Shown: positions 9,671 through 18,459, counted from the stretch's first letter. The stretch: DNA of 64,000 bases from Pseudonocardia sp. TRM90224 (GCF_021245725.1 NZ_JAJGSX010000022.1:80251-144250), one strand, 5' to 3'. Notes: generated by a model from the sequence alone, not told the origin. A program made the numbers and translations.

Positions 9671-12600
9671 CTAGAACCTGAAGTCCGCGACGGACACCAC
9701 CGGTGCGTCGGCGGTGCGTCCGAGCACCGGGTCGTCGGGCCGCTCGGTCAGCTCTGTCAGCGTCGTGACGAACCGGTCGAGCAGGTGATCAGCGGAATCC
9801 GGCGCGTAGAGCTCGCTGGCGTACTCCAGCTGCATGGCCAGCCCGTCTGGCCGGCGGAAGACCTGCAGGTTCAGGTCGAACCTGGTCGTTCCCGGGTTGC
9901 GCAGCTCGACGGAGACGTCGAGACCAGCAGGTGTGATCTCGGCGAACCCGAGGCGCTGGTAGGCGAAGAACGTGTCGAACACCGGGTTGCGCGAACGGTC
10001 CCGCGGCCCACCGAGCCGGTGGACCAACCGGTCGAACGGGTAGCACTGGTGGGTCATCGCGTCGATCTGCTTCGCGGCGAGCTGAGCGGCCAGCCCACGC
10101 AGCGTCGTGGTGGCCCCGATGCGGGCGCGTAGGCACACCGTGGAGACGAACATGCCGACCACCGATTCCAGCTCGGGTCGGCCACGCCCGTTCATGGGCG
10201 TCCCGACGACGATGTCGTGCTGCCCGCCGGCGCGGGCCAGGGTGCCGACGTAGGCGGCGAGCAGCACGGCGAACGGAGTGGTGCCGAGGCCGCCGGTGAG
10301 CGCGTCGAGCTCCCGCGTGCGGTCGGCGCACAGCGATCGATGGGCCACGGCACCGCGCACGGCCCGGTGCACGCCGCGCGGGCGGTCGGTAAGCAGGTCG
10401 ATGCCGCTGGGAGCGCCGGCCAGCTCGGAGAGCCAGTACGCCTCGGACGCCCGGTCCGGTTGCGCGTTGTGGCTCCACTGCGCAGCGGAGGAGTAGCTGA
10501 CGGCCGGCGGCCCGAGGTCGGCGCCGCCGTAGAGCTGGAACAACTCGTCGACCAGCACGCGGAGCGAGATCCCGTCGACGACGATGTGGTGCGCGTCGAG
10601 GTGGAGGTGGTGCAGCCCTGGTCGGTCGGCCACGAGCAGCCCGCGGATCAGCGGCGGACGGTCGAGCGCGAACGGGCGCACGAATGCGGCGGCATCGGCG
10701 GCGGACCCGAGACCCAGCTCCGCCGTGACCGGTTCGGCGAGCTGGCGCACACCGGCGTCGGTCAGCAGGAACCGCATCCGCAACGCGTCGTGGCGCGCTA
10801 CGAGCTCGGCGAACGCGGCACGCAGGCGGGCCGGGTCGAGCGGACCGCGCACCGTCACGACGGCTGGCACGTTGTAGGCGAGCGACCGTGGATCGACCTG
10901 CCACAACGCGTACATGCAGACCTGCTGCGGATGCAGGTCCACCGGCGTTCCGTCCGGCACCCGCGGGATCCGCGCAGCGGCGAAGGGTGCCGCTGCCGCC
11001 ACCGCAAGGCTCATCGCGGCGAGCGTCGGTGACGCGAACGCGCCGGCGAACGTCAGCGACTTGCGCAGGCCGTGGTTGACCCGCCCGACCAGTGCGCCGA
11101 GGCTGAGCGAGTCGCCGCCGGCTTCGAAGAACGACTCCTCGGGGTCGATCGTGTCGGCGTCGATGTGGAGTACGTCCGCCCACAGCTGCGCCAGCTCGCG
11201 CTGCTGCGGGGGCCGCTCGCTGCCGTTGCCTCCACCCGTGCCGTTCGGGAGCTGCAGCGCGGCGAGGTCGACCTTGCCGTTGGCGTTCAGCGGGAGCCCG
11301 GGCACCATCACGATCTGGTCGGGGACGAGGTGGCGGGGCACCCGGGCCGCGAGCACCGCGCGCACCTGCGCCGCGGACTGATCGGTGCCGGCCACGTAGG
11401 CCGTCAGCCGCTTCAGCCCTGCGGCTCCGGTCGCGCGGACGTGGCAGTCGGAGACCCCCGGCACCGCGCGCAGCACGGCGGTCACCTCGCCGAGCTCGAC
11501 CCGGTGGCCGCGGATCTTCACCTGGCCGTCGGCCCGGCCGTGGAAGTGGAGCACGCCGTCGGCGCTCTCGTGGACGAGGTCACCGGTGCGGTAGAACCGT
11601 TCGCCGCCGAGCACCACGAACCGTTCGCGGGTCAGCTCCTCGCGGTTCAGGTAGCCGCGCGCGACGCCGTCGCCGCCCACGTACAGCTCGCCCATGACCG
11701 TCGCCGGAACCGGCCGCCGCTGCTCGTCGAGCACGAGGACGCTCGTCCCGCGGATCGGGCGGCCGATCGGGATCGGCTCCGCGCAGTCCATCCGGATCTG
11801 GTGGGTGGTGGTGAACGTCGTGTTCTCGGTGGGGCCGTACCCGTTGTGGAGCTCGAGATCGGGTCGGGCGGCCAGCAGGGTCCGCACGTGCCTCGGCGAG
11901 AGGACGTCACCGCCGGCCAGCAGCACGCGCAGCGGCGGCGCGAAGATGCCGGGGTCCTCGTCGACGAGCTGGTTGAGCCGCGCCGACGTCACCCAGGCCA
12001 TGGTCGCGCCGTACCGCGTGATGCATTCGCGCAGCCGCCACGGCACGAGCGCCGTCGCGGTGTCGACGATGCAGAGGCGTGCGCCGTTCAGCAGCGCGGC
12101 CCAGACCTCCCACGTGGACGCGTCGAACTCCAGCGCCGACATCTGCAGGATCCGGTCGTCGGAGAATATCTCGACGTACTCGGGGTCGGCGGCCAGCCTG
12201 ATGACGCCGCGGTGTTCGACGAGCACTCCGCGGGGTCCGCCCGTGCTGCCGGACGTGTACATGACGTACGCGAGCGGCGACGGCCACACGGCGGCAGGAG
12301 TCAGCGTGACGGCCGGTGTGGTCGCGACGTCGTCGAGCGCGCACACGAGCGTCGAGGGCGGTGCCACGACCCGGATGACGTCGGCCCCGGCGCCGTCGCA
12401 CAGCACGATCGCCACCCCGCTGTCGTCGATCAGCTCGGCGAGACGTGCACCTGGGAACGCGGGGTTGAGCGGGACGTACGCGCCACCGGCGAGCACCACC
12501 CCGAGCATCGCGACCACGGCGTCGGCCGAGCGTTCGAACGAGGTGCCCACGAGCGTCTCGCGGCGGACCCCGAGCCCGGCGAGGCCCGCGGCGACCGCGG

Positions 12601-12712
12601 CGGCGCGGTCGTGCAGCTCGCGGTAGGTCAGCGAGCAGGTCGGGGATTCGACGGCGATCGCGTCGGGCCGGCTGCCGACCTGGGCGGTGAAAAGCTCGCC
12701 GAGGTCTTTCAC
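9671..12712 (-). CDS. Non-ribosomal peptide synthetase, A-T-C loading protein
   Basis: 1013 residues with no upstream condensation domain, so this is the initiation module. A1 spans about 8-485 (MYTSGSTGGPRG at 151-162, YRTGD, A10 NGK at 478-480). The carrier Ser535 is in FFEAGGDSLSL. A complete condensation domain follows at about 580-1000 with intact HHIVVDG (708-714) and SRNPVFDTF. Specificity residues read DAWWLGGTFK, one or two changes from the Val code DAFW(I/L)GGTFK, so Val or a close aliphatic residue is likely. The start is GTG at 12712; no strong ribosome site precedes it. The complete C domain can join residue 1 to the Ser loaded on NRPS2. Confidence 0.92.
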   Translation of the reverse strand: MKDLGELFTAQVGSRPDAIAVESPTCSLTYRELHDRAAAVAAGLAGLGVRRETLVGTSFERSADAVVAMLGVVLAGGAYVPLNPAFPGARLAELIDDSGVAIVLCDGAGADVIRVVAPPSTLVCALDDVATTPAVTLTPAAVWPSPLAYVMYTSGSTGGPRGVLVEHRGVIRLAADPEYVEIFSDDRILQMSALEFDASTWEVWAALLNGARLCIVDTATALVPWRLRECITRYGATMAWVTSARLNQLVDEDPGIFAPPLRVLLAGGDVLSPRHVRTLLAARPDLELHNGYGPTENTTFTTTHQIRMDCAEPIPIGRPIRGTSVLVLDEQRRPVPATVMGELYVGGDGVARGYLNREELTRERFVVLGGERFYRTGDLVHESADGVLHFHGRADGQVKIRGHRVELGEVTAVLRAVPGVSDCHVRATGAAGLKRLTAYVAGTDQSAAQVRAVLAARVPRHLVPDQIVMVPGLPLNANGKVDLAALQLPNGTGGGNGSERPPQQRELAQLWADVLHIDADTIDPEESFFEAGGDSLSLGALVGRVNHGLRKSLTFAGAFASPTLAAMSLAVAAAAPFAAARIPRVPDGTPVDLHPQQVCMYALWQVDPRSLAYNVPAVVTVRGPLDPARLRAAFAELVARHDALRMRFLLTDAGVRQLAEPVTAELGLGSAADAAAFVRPFALDRPPLIRGLLVADRPGLHHLHLDAHHIVVDGISLRVLVDELFQLYGGADLGPPAVSYSSAAQWSHNAQPDRASEAYWLSELAGAPSGIDLLTDRPRGVHRAVRGAVAHRSLCADRTRELDALTGGLGTTPFAVLLAAYVGTLARAGGQHDIVVGTPMNGRGRPELESVVGMFVSTVCLRARIGATTTLRGLAAQLAAKQIDAMTHQCYPFDRLVHRLGGPRDRSRNPVFDTFFAYQRLGFAEITPAGLDVSVELRNPGTTRFDLNLQVFRRPDGLAMQLEYASELYAPDSADHLLDRFVTTLTELTERPDDPVLGRTADAPVVSVADFRF

Positions 12713-12991
12713 CTTGCAACACCCGTTTCGGTACGCAAAACGATTCTTTCTGCGATTGTTCCTGATTCGTTCTCGGGCGCAGACTCGTAGGACCTACGAA
12801 AGGGAATCACTGGGTATTCACCGCTTTCGAAGCGGGAGTGGTGGCGCCATGGCGCCGTACATGGGCAATGCCGGAGAGTAATCCTCTGATAACCCGTTGT
12901 CCAGTCATTCAAGTTTCGTTATCAAAAACGCCAGAGATTGCTTTCATTGCTCGTGTCATCGAGGGTGGCGTGGTTGTCGGCGCTGAGCGGC
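12713..12991. promoter_or_regulatory. NRPS / sigma factor divergent intergenic region
   Basis: 279 nt, more AT-rich than the flanking genes. It holds a 7-1-7 inverted repeat TCGTAGGACCTACGA (12785-12799), a 6-3-6 repeat CCGCTT-TCG-AAGCGG (12821-12835) and a 14-bp perfect palindrome GGCGCCATGGCGCC (12843-12856). The first is about 75 nt upstream of the NRPS start and is the best operator candidate. No coding sequence was supported here. Confidence 0.5.
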
Positions 12992-13927
12992 ATGATGGTT
13001 CACGTGGGCGAGCGACGCTTCGACGATCTCGTGGAGCCGCTGCGGCGGGAGCTGCAGCTGCACTGCTACCGCATGCTCGGCTCCGTCCAGGACGCCGAGG
13101 ACGCCATGCAGGAGACGCTCGTGCGGGCGTGGCGCGGCTTCGAGCAGTACGAGGAGCGGGGCCAGCTGCGGGCGTGGCTCTACCGCATCGCCACCAACCG
13201 GTGCCTGAGCATGATCGAGGTCCGCCGGCGCCGCGAGCTGCCGATGGATCTCACGCCCGGCGCGCCGCTCGCCGAGGTCGCGTGGCTCGAGCCGTACCCG
13301 GATGCCTGGCTGCCCGCGACGCCGCCCGGCCCGGAGGCGCGCTACGAGACCCACGAGGCCGTGCGGCTGGCGTTCGTCGCGGCCCTGCAGTGGCTGCCCG
13401 GTCGCCAGCGTGCGGCGCTGGTGCTGCGTGACGTGCTGGGGATGTCGGCGCGGGAGACCGCCGACGTGCTCGAAGTGTCGGTCGCTGCGGCGAACAGCGC
13501 GCTGCAGCGTGCGCGGGCGACGGTGGCCGCCGGGCGCCCCGAGCGCGGCGCGGACGACGTCGAGGCCCAGGAGCTGGCTGCGCGCTACGCGGCCGCGTGG
13601 GAGCGCGGCGACGTCGACGCGATCATCGCGCAGCTCAGCTCCGACGCCCGCTACGCGATGCCGCCGCTGCCGGCGTGGTACGCGGGGCATGCGGGCATCA
13701 AGGATTTCCTGCAGAGCGGTGCGCTGGACCTGCGCTGGCGGTTCGTGCCGGTGCGCGCCAATGGACAGGCGGCCTTCGGGACGTACGCGTGGCAGGACGG
13801 CGGGTGGGTCGCGATCTCGGTCGACCTGCTCGCGATCGACGGCGAGGGCATCGTCGAGGTCATGTCGTTCCTCGGCACCGAGCACTTCCCGCGGTTCGAG
13901 CTGCCGCTCTTGCTCCCACACCGATGA
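12992..13927 (+). CDS. ECF sigma factor with SnoaL-like C-terminal domain (TIGR02960-like)
   Basis: About 311 residues. Region 2 is clear (HCYRMLGSVQDAEDAMQETL, then LRAWLYRIATNRCL), as is region 4 (LPGRQRAALVLRDVLGMSA and the helix ending SVAAANSALQRARA). The last ~110 residues form a SnoaL/NTF2-like domain (YAMPPLPAWYAGHAGIKDF). This two-part build is the SigX5/TIGR02960 type, where the extra domain is thought to modulate the sigma factor in place of a separate anti-sigma. Tandem ATGs at 12992 and 12995 and a GTG at 13004 make the exact start uncertain. Its position beside the NRPS promoter makes a regulatory link possible but unproven. Confidence 0.85.
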   Translation: MMVHVGERRFDDLVEPLRRELQLHCYRMLGSVQDAEDAMQETLVRAWRGFEQYEERGQLRAWLYRIATNRCLSMIEVRRRRELPMDLTPGAPLAEVAWLEPYPDAWLPATPPGPEARYETHEAVRLAFVAALQWLPGRQRAALVLRDVLGMSARETADVLEVSVAAANSALQRARATVAAGRPERGADDVEAQELAARYAAAWERGDVDAIIAQLSSDARYAMPPLPAWYAGHAGIKDFLQSGALDLRWRFVPVRANGQAAFGTYAWQDGGWVAISVDLLAIDGEGIVEVMSFLGTEHFPRFELPLLLPHR

Positions 13928-13988
13928 GTTCGGCCGGCGCCGCAGGTTGTACGCGGTGACCGAACCGGTACGACTCTCGGAGGACAAG

Positions 13989-14396
13989 ATGGGCGACGAC
14001 AGCGAGCTGATCCGGAGCATGATCGAGCGCTGGGCGGCGGCGGTGCACGCAGGCGACATGGAGGGGACGCTCGCCGACCGCGCGTCCGACATCGTGATGT
14101 TCGACGTGCCGCCCCCGCACCGCGGCGCCCGCGGGATCGAGGAGTACACCGCCACCTGGCCCGGCTTCTTCGAATGGCAGGCGAGCGGCGCGCTCTTCGA
14201 GATCGACTCCCTCGAAGTGACGGCCGGCGACGACGTCGCGTTCGCCTTCGCGCTGCTGCGTTGCGGCACCCCGGAGCAGCTGGCGGCCAGCCCCGAGACG
14301 CGGCTGCGGCTCACGCTCGGCCTCCGCAAGGACGACGGGCGCTGGCTGGTCGCGCACGAGCACCACTCGTTCCCCGACACGAGCACGGCGGGCTGA
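13989..14396 (+). CDS. SnoaL/SgcJ-type NTF2-fold protein
   Basis: 135 residues of the NTF2-like alpha+beta fold. The pattern is an N-terminal helix pair (RSMIERWAAAVHAGDMEGTL), a short strand (IVMFDVPPP), the helix following RGARGIEEYTATW, and closing strands (RLTLGLRKDDGRWLVAHEHHS). The family includes small-molecule binding or isomerase-like proteins and many of unknown role. Start ATG is preceded by TCGGAGG at 6 nt, a strong site. It follows the sigma factor by 61 nt on the same strand, and its stop is followed after 5 nt by palindrome A1. Confidence 0.75.
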   Translation: MGDDSELIRSMIERWAAAVHAGDMEGTLADRASDIVMFDVPPPHRGARGIEEYTATWPGFFEWQASGALFEIDSLEVTAGDDVAFAFALLRCGTPEQLAASPETRLRLTLGLRKDDGRWLVAHEHHSFPDTSTAG

Positions 14397-14401
14397 CCCG
14401 C

Positions 14402-14471
14402 GACTTCCCCACCGTTTTGCCAACCTGCACACCCTGAACGGCGTGCAAGTAGGCAAAACGGTGGGGAAGTT
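14402..14471. repeat. Palindromic element family A, copy A1
   Basis: 70 nt between two convergent genes. Left arm ACTTCCCCACCGTTTTGCC (14403-14421) pairs perfectly with 14452-14470; the stem continues inward with few mismatches (ACCTGCAC against GTGCAAGT), leaving a loop of about 12 nt. It starts 5 nt after one stop codon and ends 3 nt before the other. Four more copies are in the window (20085, 47239, 50235, 62818). It could act as a bidirectional transcription terminator or be a mobile palindrome; there is no T-tract. Confidence 0.9.
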
Positions 14472-14474
14472 CGG

Positions 14475-15404
14475 CTACTGGGGCAGCAGTGAGGTGAGCA
14501 GGCGGCGCGTGTGCGGCTCGTCCAGCACCTCGCCGACCCACGCGGCCGCGGTGGCCTGGTCGGGGGAGCGCGAGTTGGGCTGCAGCCAGTCGCGTGCGCC
14601 CATCTCCGTGATGTGCCCGAGCTGCGCGATCAGCATCGAGAAGTGCCCGGTACGGGTCACGCGGGCGGGCCCGCCCGCAGCGGCGTAGGCGGCGGTGAGC
14701 GTGCGGGCCCGTCCGGGATCGGTTCGGCAGTACTCGAACAGCGCGCAGGCCAGCTCCTGACTCGGGTCGGCCCCGCCGCTGTTCTCCCAGTCGATCACGC
14801 ACAGTCCGCCGTCGGGGGTGGGCAGGAGGTTGTCGGCCCACAGGTCGCGATGGCAGCTGCGCAGCGTCTCGGGGGGCTCGATCCACGACTCCAGCGCGAC
14901 CAGCTCGTCCCGCAGCGCCGCGAGCCGCCCGACGAACGGCGCGCCGGCAGCGCGCAGGTCGTCGAGGATCGCGTCCCACGCCGCCGCACCGACGGGTTCG
15001 CGGTACCACGGGTGCAGCTCACCGGGCTCTTCGAACGGCACGCGGTGCATGGTCGCGATCACCGCGCCGACGAGCTCGGGGTCGACCATCGGGTCGGGCG
15101 AAAGCAGGTCGACCCAGCCGTAGACCCGCACCTGCCGGTCGCCGACGGTCGCCAGCACGGTCGAGCCCGTCGTGCGCCGCACCATCGGCGTCGGGACCCC
15201 CGCCGCATGGGCCGCCTCCTGGAAACGGGTGGCCGGACCGACCTCGGCCTCGCTGGTCGTGCCGAACGGGACCTTCACGGCCCATCGGCCGTCCGTGGTC
15301 TCGAGCTGCCAGACCTCGCCCTGTTTCCCGCGCGCGACGGGCGCCTCGGAGAGGCGTGCACTGCCGCCGAGGTCGAACAGCGCGGCGATATCGGCGGCGT
15401 GCAT
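14475..15404 (-). CDS. Aminoglycoside phosphotransferase (APH) family kinase
   Basis: 309 residues with protein-kinase-like fold. The ATP-contacting lysine is in WAVKVPFG (Lys44). The catalytic loop is CHRDLWADNLL (His185, Asp187, Asn192) and the metal motif is VIDWENSG (Asp205). Family members phosphorylate small hydroxylated molecules such as aminoglycosides, macrolides, choline or sugars. As the last gene of the operon with a symporter and an LLM oxidoreductase it more likely acts on an imported metabolite than on an antibiotic (inference). Its start is 9 nt after the LLM stop. Confidence 0.85.
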   Translation of the reverse strand: MHAADIAALFDLGGSARLSEAPVARGKQGEVWQLETTDGRWAVKVPFGTTSEAEVGPATRFQEAAHAAGVPTPMVRRTTGSTVLATVGDRQVRVYGWVDLLSPDPMVDPELVGAVIATMHRVPFEEPGELHPWYREPVGAAAWDAILDDLRAAGAPFVGRLAALRDELVALESWIEPPETLRSCHRDLWADNLLPTPDGGLCVIDWENSGGADPSQELACALFEYCRTDPGRARTLTAAYAAAGGPARVTRTGHFSMLIAQLGHITEMGARDWLQPNSRSPDQATAAAWVGEVLDEPHTRRLLTSLLPQ

Positions 15405-15413
15405 GCCGCCAGC

Positions 15414-16397
15414 TCACCACACGTGCCGGCGCAGCCGCGGCAGGACCTCGCTCCCGAGCAGCGTGATGCCGTGATCGTCGCTGAGGCCGTGGGGTGTGCC
15501 GAACTCGACGCGGGACACCCCGGCGTCGATCAACCGCTGCGCCTGCTCGGCCACGTGTTCCGGGGTGCCGGCGAAGGCGAACCGGTCGAGCATCGCGTCG
15601 GGGATCAGCTCGGCGAGCCGGTGGTGCTCGCCGTCGCGGGCGCACCGCTCGATCTCCGGGAGCAGCTCCGCCGGCACGTCGACGGTGGGGTCGAGCGCGG
15701 CGACCACGCCGAGGTACATCGCCACCTCGTGCCGGGCCCGCGCACGGGCCGCCCCGGCGTCCTCGTCTACTACGGTCACGGCGCCGGCGACGATCCCGAG
15801 CGCGTCGGTGCCCGCCCGCTCGCGGATGACCGCGACCATCTCGGGGTTCGCGGTGCCGCCGACCTTCACCTCGTCGGCGACCCGCCCGGCGAGCGCAACC
15901 ATCCGCGGTCCCCACGCCCCGATCAGCACCGGCACCTTCGCCCGCCGGGTGGGATAGCTCAGGCAGGTGCCGGGGGCGAGCCGGAACACCTCGCCGTCGA
16001 ACCCACCCCGATCGCCGGCGAGCAGCATGCCGATCACCGCGACGGCCTCCTCGACCGCACGCACCGGCCGGCGCCGCTCGACGCCGATCGTGTCGAGCCA
16101 CGCGCCCTGCGCGAGCCCGAGGTACGCCCGGCCGGACGACACGAGGTCCAGCGCCGCGACCTGCCCCGCGATCTCGTAGGGATGCATCGTGAACGGGTTC
16201 CAGCACGCCGCGCCCAGCCGCACCCTGGTGGTCGCCTTCGCCATCTCCAGCAGCGGGACGATCGGCGGCTGGAACGTCAGGTCGCCGAAGACGCTCAGCA
16301 CGTCGAAGTCGAACGATTCCGCGATGCCCGCCAGCTCGGCGTACCGACCCGGCGGCTTGTCGCCCTGCAGGCCGAGCCCGATGCTCGTCCGGTTCAC
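15414..16397 (-). CDS. LLM-class (F420-dependent) oxidoreductase
   Basis: 327 residues, luciferase-like TIM barrel. Telling segments are SIGLGLQGDKPPGRYAELA, RVRLGAACWNPFTMHP, RAYLGLAQGAWL and VPVLIGAWGPRMVALAGRVADEV, typical of the F420-using methylene-H4MPT reductase/F420-dependent dehydrogenase branch. The GTG start overlaps the stop codon of the preceding gene (GTGA), showing translational coupling. Substrate unknown; probably reduces or oxidises a compound taken up by the symporter of the same operon. Confidence 0.85.
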   Translation of the reverse strand: MNRTSIGLGLQGDKPPGRYAELAGIAESFDFDVLSVFGDLTFQPPIVPLLEMAKATTRVRLGAACWNPFTMHPYEIAGQVAALDLVSSGRAYLGLAQGAWLDTIGVERRRPVRAVEEAVAVIGMLLAGDRGGFDGEVFRLAPGTCLSYPTRRAKVPVLIGAWGPRMVALAGRVADEVKVGGTANPEMVAVIRERAGTDALGIVAGAVTVVDEDAGAARARARHEVAMYLGVVAALDPTVDVPAELLPEIERCARDGEHHRLAELIPDAMLDRFAFAGTPEHVAEQAQRLIDAGVSRVEFGTPHGLSDDHGITLLGSEVLPRLRRHVW

Positions 16398-16720
16398 GTG
16401 AGCTCGTCCGTGCTGATCCGGACCGTCCCGGTGCGCTCGATCCGCATGATCAGCCGCTCGTCGGGGTCGGGGCAGCAGGCCAGCGAGTCGCGCTCCAGCC
16501 AGTCGCCGTCGGGCAGCTTGCGCTGCTTGGCCGGCAGGAGCGGCAGCACGGCCTGCAGCGCGTAGATGCAGAAGTGGTGCCCTTCGGGAATGCGGAGGCG
16601 GCAGCTGTCGGTCAGCTCGACGTAGTCGCCGACCCGCATCCCGCACACCGAGCGGCCTTCGATCCGGTCGACGGTGACCCGCAGGTCGTACAGCTCCGTC
16701 ACCGGGTTCTCGCTGGTCAT
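16394..16720 (-). CDS. TIGR04076 family small protein
   Basis: 108 residues matching the small TIGR04076 family: VTVDRIEGRSVCGMRVGDYV, a proline-glycine-His-x-C motif (PEGHHFCIYALQAVLPLLPA), then CCPDPDERLIMRIER. Function is unknown for the family; conserved Cys residues suggest metal or redox chemistry. The ATG overlaps the symporter stop (ATGA) and its own stop overlaps the LLM start, so it is embedded in the operon and probably acts with the oxidoreductase. Confidence 0.7.
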   Translation of the reverse strand: MTSENPVTELYDLRVTVDRIEGRSVCGMRVGDYVELTDSCRLRIPEGHHFCIYALQAVLPLLPAKQRKLPDGDWLERDSLACCPDPDERLIMRIERTGTVRISTDELT

Positions 16721-18204
16721 GACGGCACCGCCGCGGGTACGGCGCCCGGGATGCCGACGGCGATCTCGGCCGGCTCCGGCGCCGGTGTGCAGAGGCTGAC
16801 GACGACCACCACCACAGCGTTGATCACCATCGCGATCAGGCCCGGCTCCCACTCCGGCATGTTCGTCGACCAGAAGTCGGCGGCGAACGGCGCCAGCAGC
16901 GCGACGAACCCCGCCACGATCCCGAGCAGCACCCCGACCGCGGTCGTCCGGCGCCACAGGAAGGCGAGGAAGACGCCCGGCGCGAGCATTCCGATCGCCG
17001 AGTACGAGTAGAGCAGGATCTCGACGAGCGACTCGCTGTTGCCCAAGGTCAGCCACACGGCGACGGCCGCGAACGCGATCATCGACAACCGTGAGGCCAG
17101 CAACGCACCGCGGTCGGTCAACGCGGGCCGCAGTGGCCGGAGCACGTTGCGGGCGAAGATCGAGCCGGTGGTCAGCAGCAGCACCGAGCCCGGCGCGAGC
17201 GCGAGCAGGAAGCACGTCCCGGCGAGCAGCCCGACCACCCACGACGGGTACGTCGTGGCGACGAACTGGAGCAACGCGCCGTTCGAGCCCGCCTCGCCTG
17301 GCTGCGTGCCGGCGAGCAGCGCGCCGAACCCGAGCAGGATGATGAAGAAGTAGGCGAGCGAGTAGAGCGGCTGCCAGATCGCGTTGCGCCGGATCGCGGT
17401 GGCCGAGCTGGCCGTGAACGACACCTGGAACAGGTGCGGGAACACCCAGTTGCCCAGCGCGACGTTCAACGCCGAGGTCATCAGCCAGATCGTCGTCGTC
17501 GGCGCGTTGGGATCGAGCCCAGGCAGCTTGCCGATGCCCGGGTGCTGCTCCCCGACCAGCCGGAACACGTCGAGCAGCGACGACGCGCCGACCTTGCTCG
17601 CCACCGTCGCCGCAAGCAGCACCACGACAACCACGACGAGCACGTCCTTGACCGCCGCGGAGAAGACGGCCGAGCGCATGCCGACCACCAGCACGAACGC
17701 GAGCATCAGCACAGCGCCGAGCACCACGGCGACGGTCGGCGGCACGGCAGGCCCGAGCGCGAGGCGCACCACGAGCTCCAGGCTGACCAGCTGGATCTGC
17801 ACGTAGACGACGAGCGCCGCGATCCCGACGACACCGGTCACGACACCCAGCCACGGCGCGCCGTACCGGGCGGCGAAGAAGTCCGGCTCGGTGATCAGCC
17901 CGTGCCGCCGGCCCGCCTTCCAGATCTTCGGCATGAGCCAGTAGCCGATCGCGTAGCTGAGCGACACCGACGTGAACGCGAGGTAGGCGGGCGCGCCCAT
18001 CGCCCAGGCGTAGCCGGAGATGCCGAGCAGCGCGAAGATCGTGTAGATCTCGCCGGCGTTCATGAACCAGAAGAGCAGCGACCCGAAACCGCGGCCGCCG
18101 ACGGCCCACGTGGTGAGCGTCGGTCGGGTGCTGGTCCGGCGGCCGTACGCGATCGAGCCGATGGCCGTGCCGATCACGATGACGAGCACCAGCGTGATGG
18201 CCAT
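16717..18204 (-). CDS. Sodium:solute symporter (SSS family)
   Basis: 495 residues with about 13 hydrophobic helices. The N-terminal segment (TWAVGGRGFGSLLFWFMNAGE, split by TM1-2) and LITEPDFFAARYG are characteristic of SSS permeases such as the monocarboxylate/MctP and acetate/ActP branch. Its 77-residue DUF3311 partner is immediately upstream with a TGATG overlap, the usual pairing for this branch. It probably imports an organic acid with Na+. It shares an operon with an LLM oxidoreductase and a kinase. Confidence 0.87.
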   Translation of the reverse strand: MAITLVLVIVIGTAIGSIAYGRRTSTRPTLTTWAVGGRGFGSLLFWFMNAGEIYTIFALLGISGYAWAMGAPAYLAFTSVSLSYAIGYWLMPKIWKAGRRHGLITEPDFFAARYGAPWLGVVTGVVGIAALVVYVQIQLVSLELVVRLALGPAVPPTVAVVLGAVLMLAFVLVVGMRSAVFSAAVKDVLVVVVVVLLAATVASKVGASSLLDVFRLVGEQHPGIGKLPGLDPNAPTTTIWLMTSALNVALGNWVFPHLFQVSFTASSATAIRRNAIWQPLYSLAYFFIILLGFGALLAGTQPGEAGSNGALLQFVATTYPSWVVGLLAGTCFLLALAPGSVLLLTTGSIFARNVLRPLRPALTDRGALLASRLSMIAFAAVAVWLTLGNSESLVEILLYSYSAIGMLAPGVFLAFLWRRTTAVGVLLGIVAGFVALLAPFAADFWSTNMPEWEPGLIAMVINAVVVVVVSLCTPAPEPAEIAVGIPGAVPAAVPS

Positions 18205-18437
18205 CAGTCGACCTCCTCGTCGACGATCCCGGCCTTGCGGTCGAGCACGAAGACCGTGCCGATCACCGCCGACGTCAGCAGGATCCCGAGCATCTGCCAG
18301 AACATCGGGAACGGGATGTGCAGCGGCGCGACCGGGACCTCGTTGACCACCGGGATGAACGCCACCTGCCAGACGAACGGCAACACGAGCAGCCAGCGGT
18401 GGCGAGTGGACCGGCGGGCGGGCGTGGTTGCGGCCAC
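18204..18437 (-). CDS. DUF3311 small membrane protein, symporter partner
   Basis: 77 residues with two hydrophobic helices (WLLVLPFVWQVAFIPV and FWQMLGILLTSAVIGTVFVL) and an acidic tail. DUF3311 proteins are typically encoded just ahead of SSS permeases and thought to form part of the transporter. I chose GTG at 18437 because AGGAG lies 6 nt upstream; a longer ATG start at 18479 would fall inside the operator palindrome. First gene of the operon. Confidence 0.75.
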   Translation of the reverse strand: MAATTPARRSTRHRWLLVLPFVWQVAFIPVVNEVPVAPLHIPFPMFWQMLGILLTSAVIGTVFVLDRKAGIVDEEVD

Positions 18438-18459
18438 AGCGGCTCCTGGGATGAACAAG

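Noticed and set aside
12992..14396. Sigma factor plus SnoaL gene as part of the NRPS cluster
   Set aside because: They are adjacent and divergent, but nothing in either sequence ties them to peptide biosynthesis.
14475..15404. APH gene as an aminoglycoside resistance determinant
   Set aside because: It is embedded in a transport/oxidoreductase operon and the family covers many non-antibiotic substrates.
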